Shown in pieces: positions 61,565-64,000 of a stretch of 64,000 nucleotides of DNA; positions within the stretch are counted from its first letter, which is position 1, and each line of letters begins with the position of its first letter. The notes below the pieces were generated by a model. The model had not been told where the DNA came from. It worked only from the letters and a program-made list of their open reading frames with translations, and ran no database searches. This DNA is from an uncultured Lachnospiraceae bacterium. GTDB taxonomy: Bacteria > Bacillota > Clostridia > Lachnospirales > Lachnospiraceae. The DNA is taken from contig CAJTSL010000008.1 in the NCBI GenBank assembly GCA_910578845.1, positions 1 to 64,000 of the forward strand, given 5' to 3'. The translations under genes and the position numbers were made by a program.

Positions 61565-62626
61565 ATGGAATATGAGAGAAAAGGTACGCGCGGTGAAAAA
61601 GTGCTTATCGTAGATGACATTGAGACGAACAGGCTTGTCTTGGAAGAGATTATCAAAGATATGGGCTGTTCGCCGATTCTTGCTGAGAGCGGCGAAGAAG
61701 CGTTAGAGCTTGCGCAGAGCAAATTGCCGGAATTGATTTTGAGTGATATTTCCATGCCGGGGATGGATGGCTATGAATTATGTAGGCGGTTGAAGAAACT
61801 GAAAGATACGAACCAGATTCCGATAGTATTCATTTCGGCGTTTGACGACCCTATGGATATTGTGGAAGGATTCCTGCTTGGCGGAGAAGATTATATTACG
61901 AAGCCGTTTATCCCGGAAGTGGTGCAGGCACGTGTAGGCGTCCATTTACATTTGCATGAAGTGAAGAGTGAACTGATCGAAATGAACAGAAGGCTTCAGA
62001 TCTCTGTCAGTGAACAGTTGAAGCAGATGGAGCTAGAGAAAAAGAATATATTGTATGCGCTCGCGAATATCGCTATGCAGAACTCCGATTATGAAAGTGA
62101 TTATATGGAGCGGATGAAACGCAACTGCGGTATTCTTGCACAGGGGATGCAGCTTTCGCCGCTGTTTGAAGCCAAGATCTCGGATACCTTTGTGGATACG
62201 ATTGAATTGGCGGCGCCTCTTTGTGATATCGGGAATATCGGAGTCCCGGGAGACGTACTGAAGAAGAGAGGAGAACTGACAGAAGAAGATGAGGCAACGT
62301 TGCACAGCCATACGGATATTGGCGCAAGGTTGCTTAGTGATTTGTATGTCAATAGCGATTATAACGAGTTTATCAGCACAGCAATTGATATTGCCCATTA
62401 TCATCATGAGAATTGGGACGGCAGCGGTTTTCCGGATAAATTGAAAGAAGATAAGATACCGCTTGCGGCACAGATTGTTTCTATCATGGATAGATATACG
62501 ACATTAACGGAGAAGAACGCCCATAGCAGGGAAGAAGCGCTTGCGATTATGAAGGAGGAATCCGGCGTAAAGTTCAATCCGGATATTTATGGGATATGCT
62601 GTAAAATAGCACGGCAGTTCAATTAA
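61565..62626 (+). CDS. Receiver protein with degenerate HD-GYP domain
   Basis: A 353-residue protein with the same layout as the HD-GYP regulator upstream. The receiver is normal: KVLIVDDIETNRLVLEEII with Asp61 in LILSDISMPGMDGYEL. In the HD-GYP part the HD pair and lysine are changed: APLCDIGNIGVPG has Cys220 and Asn224 where ALHDIGK is usual. The GYP motif reads HYHHENWDGSGFP. Loss of the metal-binding histidine makes normal c-di-GMP cleavage unlikely, so it may be a binding or output protein. AAGGGGGG precedes the ATG. Confidence 0.85.
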   Translation: MEYERKGTRGEKVLIVDDIETNRLVLEEIIKDMGCSPILAESGEEALELAQSKLPELILSDISMPGMDGYELCRRLKKLKDTNQIPIVFISAFDDPMDIVEGFLLGGEDYITKPFIPEVVQARVGVHLHLHEVKSELIEMNRRLQISVSEQLKQMELEKKNILYALANIAMQNSDYESDYMERMKRNCGILAQGMQLSPLFEAKISDTFVDTIELAAPLCDIGNIGVPGDVLKKRGELTEEDEATLHSHTDIGARLLSDLYVNSDYNEFISTAIDIAHYHHENWDGSGFPDKLKEDKIPLAAQIVSIMDRYTTLTEKNAHSREEALAIMKEESGVKFNPDIYGICCKIARQFN

Positions 62627-62650
62627 TATTTTTTTCGGGGGAATGGGAAG

Positions 62651-63472
62651 ATGATGATTACAGATGAAGAACTACGGAGAATATCCGTGTTCATGAAGCA
62701 GCGTTATGGTATAGAATTAGGACAGAAGAAAGTGATTGTCAACGGAAGATTGCAGAATTACGTACGAAAAAACGGATGGAATAATTACCATGAATTCATG
62801 GATGCAGTAGAACATGATAAAACAGGCACGCAGGAGAAAATACTTGTTAATTTCCTGACAACGAATCATACTTATTTCATGAGAGAGTTTGAGCATTTTG
62901 ATTATCTGAGAAATGTGGTATTGCCCTGGCTTAGGACCAAGGAGGCATCGAGCAAGGACTTGCGCATCTGGTGCGGTGCGGCTTCTACAGGAGAAGAACC
63001 TTATATGATCGCCATGGTGTTAGCCGATTTCTTTGGCTTAGAGAGGGACCGGTGGGATAAGAAGATATTGGCAACGGATATTTCGACGAAAGTATTACAG
63101 CAGGCAATGCTAGGCATATATAGCGAAGAACAGCTTAAAAATCTGCCGGATCAGTGGAAAAGGCATTTCTTTAAGCCTATTTCGGGCGGAGGACAGTATC
63201 AGGTAACGGACGAATTGAAAAGAGAGGTTATTTTCAGGCAATTTAATTTAATGGATCCGCTTCCTTTTAAGAGAAAATTACACACTGTATTTTTGCGCAA
63301 TGTTATGATATATTTTGATGAGAACACAAAGCGCGATCTGGTACAGAGAATATATGATGCGATGGAGCCGGGAGGGTATTTTTTCATCGGCACGACAGAG
63401 ACGATCGACAGGAACAGTACGCCGTTCCAAATTATCCAGCCGTCGATCTTCAGAAAAAGGGAGGGGAAGTAG
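62651..63472 (+). CDS. cheR: CheR-type chemoreceptor methyltransferase
   Basis: A 273-residue protein-glutamate methyltransferase that uses S-adenosylmethionine to methylate chemoreceptors. It has the CheR N-terminal helices (FMKQRYGIELGQKKVIV), the SAM site IWCGAASTGEEPYMIAMV near residue 108, ILATDISTKVLQQAMLGIYS and the later VFLRNVMIYFDENTKRDLV. It lies just upstream of cheB, so the methylation and demethylation enzymes are made together. Full length for the family. Target receptors likely include those in this window. Confidence 0.95.
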   Translation: MMITDEELRRISVFMKQRYGIELGQKKVIVNGRLQNYVRKNGWNNYHEFMDAVEHDKTGTQEKILVNFLTTNHTYFMREFEHFDYLRNVVLPWLRTKEASSKDLRIWCGAASTGEEPYMIAMVLADFFGLERDRWDKKILATDISTKVLQQAMLGIYSEEQLKNLPDQWKRHFFKPISGGGQYQVTDELKREVIFRQFNLMDPLPFKRKLHTVFLRNVMIYFDENTKRDLVQRIYDAMEPGGYFFIGTTETIDRNSTPFQIIQPSIFRKREGK

Positions 63473-63475
63473 TGT

Positions 63476-64000
63476 ATGCAGCCAATTAAAGTATTGATTG
63501 TAGAAGATTCTATCGTATTTAGGGAGTTACTTGTCCAGAATTTAGGGAGGGATCCGGCGATACGAATCGTAGCTACGGCTAAAGACCCATTTGAAGCAAG
63601 AGACCTTATTTTGGCGCATAAGCCGGATGTCATGACATTAGACGTAGAGCTTCCAAGGATGAACGGGATAGAATTTTTACGGAAATTAATTCCCCAGTAT
63701 CCGCTGCCGGTAGTCGTGATCAGCGCATTAAGCGATAAGGTTTTTGATGCCATGAATGCAGGAGCGGTAGATTTTGTAGCAAAACCTTCCGTATCCAGCA
63801 GGGCGCAACTGGAAGAGTTTATCAGAAACGAGCTGTTAGTCAAGATTAAAATTGCATCTACAGCAAGAATCAGTAATATTAAGAAGACAGTCATGATGCA
63901 GCAGGAGCAGAACCATCATCCGACTGTGCAGAAGAATAATTTGATTGTGGCGATTGGCGCATCAACAGGTGGCACGGAAGCCATTTTCTCCGTCGTCAAA
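63476..64000 (+). CDS. cheB: CheB-type receptor methylesterase/deamidase (partial, cut by window end)
   Basis: The first 175 residues are visible from ATG 63476. Receiver: PIKVLIVEDSIVFRELLVQN with Asp56 in VMTLDVELPRMNGIEF and NAGAVDFVAKPSV. A linker follows, and then the esterase domain begins with LIVAIGASTGGTEAIFSVV, including the expected catalytic Ser163. The rest of the esterase domain lies beyond the window. It would demethylate receptors and is regulated by phosphorylation. Confidence 0.93.
   Translation, partial: MQPIKVLIVEDSIVFRELLVQNLGRDPAIRIVATAKDPFEARDLILAHKPDVMTLDVELPRMNGIEFLRKLIPQYPLPVVVISALSDKVFDAMNAGAVDFVAKPSVSSRAQLEEFIRNELLVKIKIASTARISNIKKTVMMQQEQNHHPTVQKNNLIVAIGASTGGTEAIFSVVK

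Noticed and set aside
1..64000. CRISPR array, tRNA or rRNA genes
   Set aside because: No regularly spaced direct repeats, no cloverleaf-like sequence and no rRNA segment were noticed on reading; a tool search would be needed to exclude them fully.

Overview
The window looks like chromosomal DNA from a gut Clostridium-type Firmicute, most likely a Lachnospiraceae relative. This is inferred from gene content and style: strong AGGAGG-type ribosome binding sites, TTGACA-17-TATAAT promoters, many chemoreceptors and c-di-GMP signalling proteins, DUF4317, a DacF-like carboxypeptidase and tandem large serine recombinases. No rRNA, tRNA or CRISPR array was seen.

Layout. (1) 1-~11.8 kb is the right part of an integrated mobile element. 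It holds BlaR1/BlaI-type regulators, a degenerate OmpR-like regulator, a sigma-like protein, two ParB-superfamily proteins, a small conserved protein, and an operon of three large serine recombinases followed by a resolvase-domain protein that lacks the catalytic serine. (2) ~11.8-15.1 kb is an AT-rich graveyard: an Rpn-type nuclease, broken genes, a resolvase remnant, a ~200 bp palindromic element, and a RelB antitoxin with a truncated toxin. (3) 15.3-21.3 kb carries DUF4317, a membrane-anchored protein, a D,D-carboxypeptidase, and an orphan substrate-binding lipoprotein next to a chemoreceptor. (4) 21.4-35.9 kb is a long co-directional locus: metallo-beta-lactamase-fold protein, 1236-residue DUF6603 protein, a family of uncharacterised partner proteins, and a Hint-domain protein. 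Its members look like a set that travels together, and I know of no assigned function; this is the best candidate for an undescribed system. Two of its genes appear split by frameshifts. A second, inverted copy of the ~200 bp palindromic element is inserted in it. (5) 36.2-39.6 kb has an acidic lipoprotein and a convergent chemoreceptor. (6) 39.8-46.0 kb is a two-gene anti-phage locus that matches RADAR: an ATPase (RdrA) and a very large adenosine deaminase (RdrB). (7) 46.0-48.4 kb has a LacI-type remnant and an AgrC/AgrA-like sensor/LytTR regulator pair with a well-formed autoregulatory promoter. (8) 48.6-64 kb is a signalling island: chemoreceptor, GGDEF protein, two ABC half-transporters, hybrid kinase, HD-GYP regulator, second kinase, a regulator with a degenerate HD-GYP domain, CheR, and CheB cut by the window end.

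How they work together. Region 1 is a self-contained maintenance and transposition module. Regions 4 and 6 look like accessory cargo: an unknown multi-protein assembly, and RNA/nucleotide deamination-based phage defence. Region 8 links extracellular sensing to c-di-GMP turnover and receptor methylation. All functional statements rest on motifs read by eye; no database search was possible.
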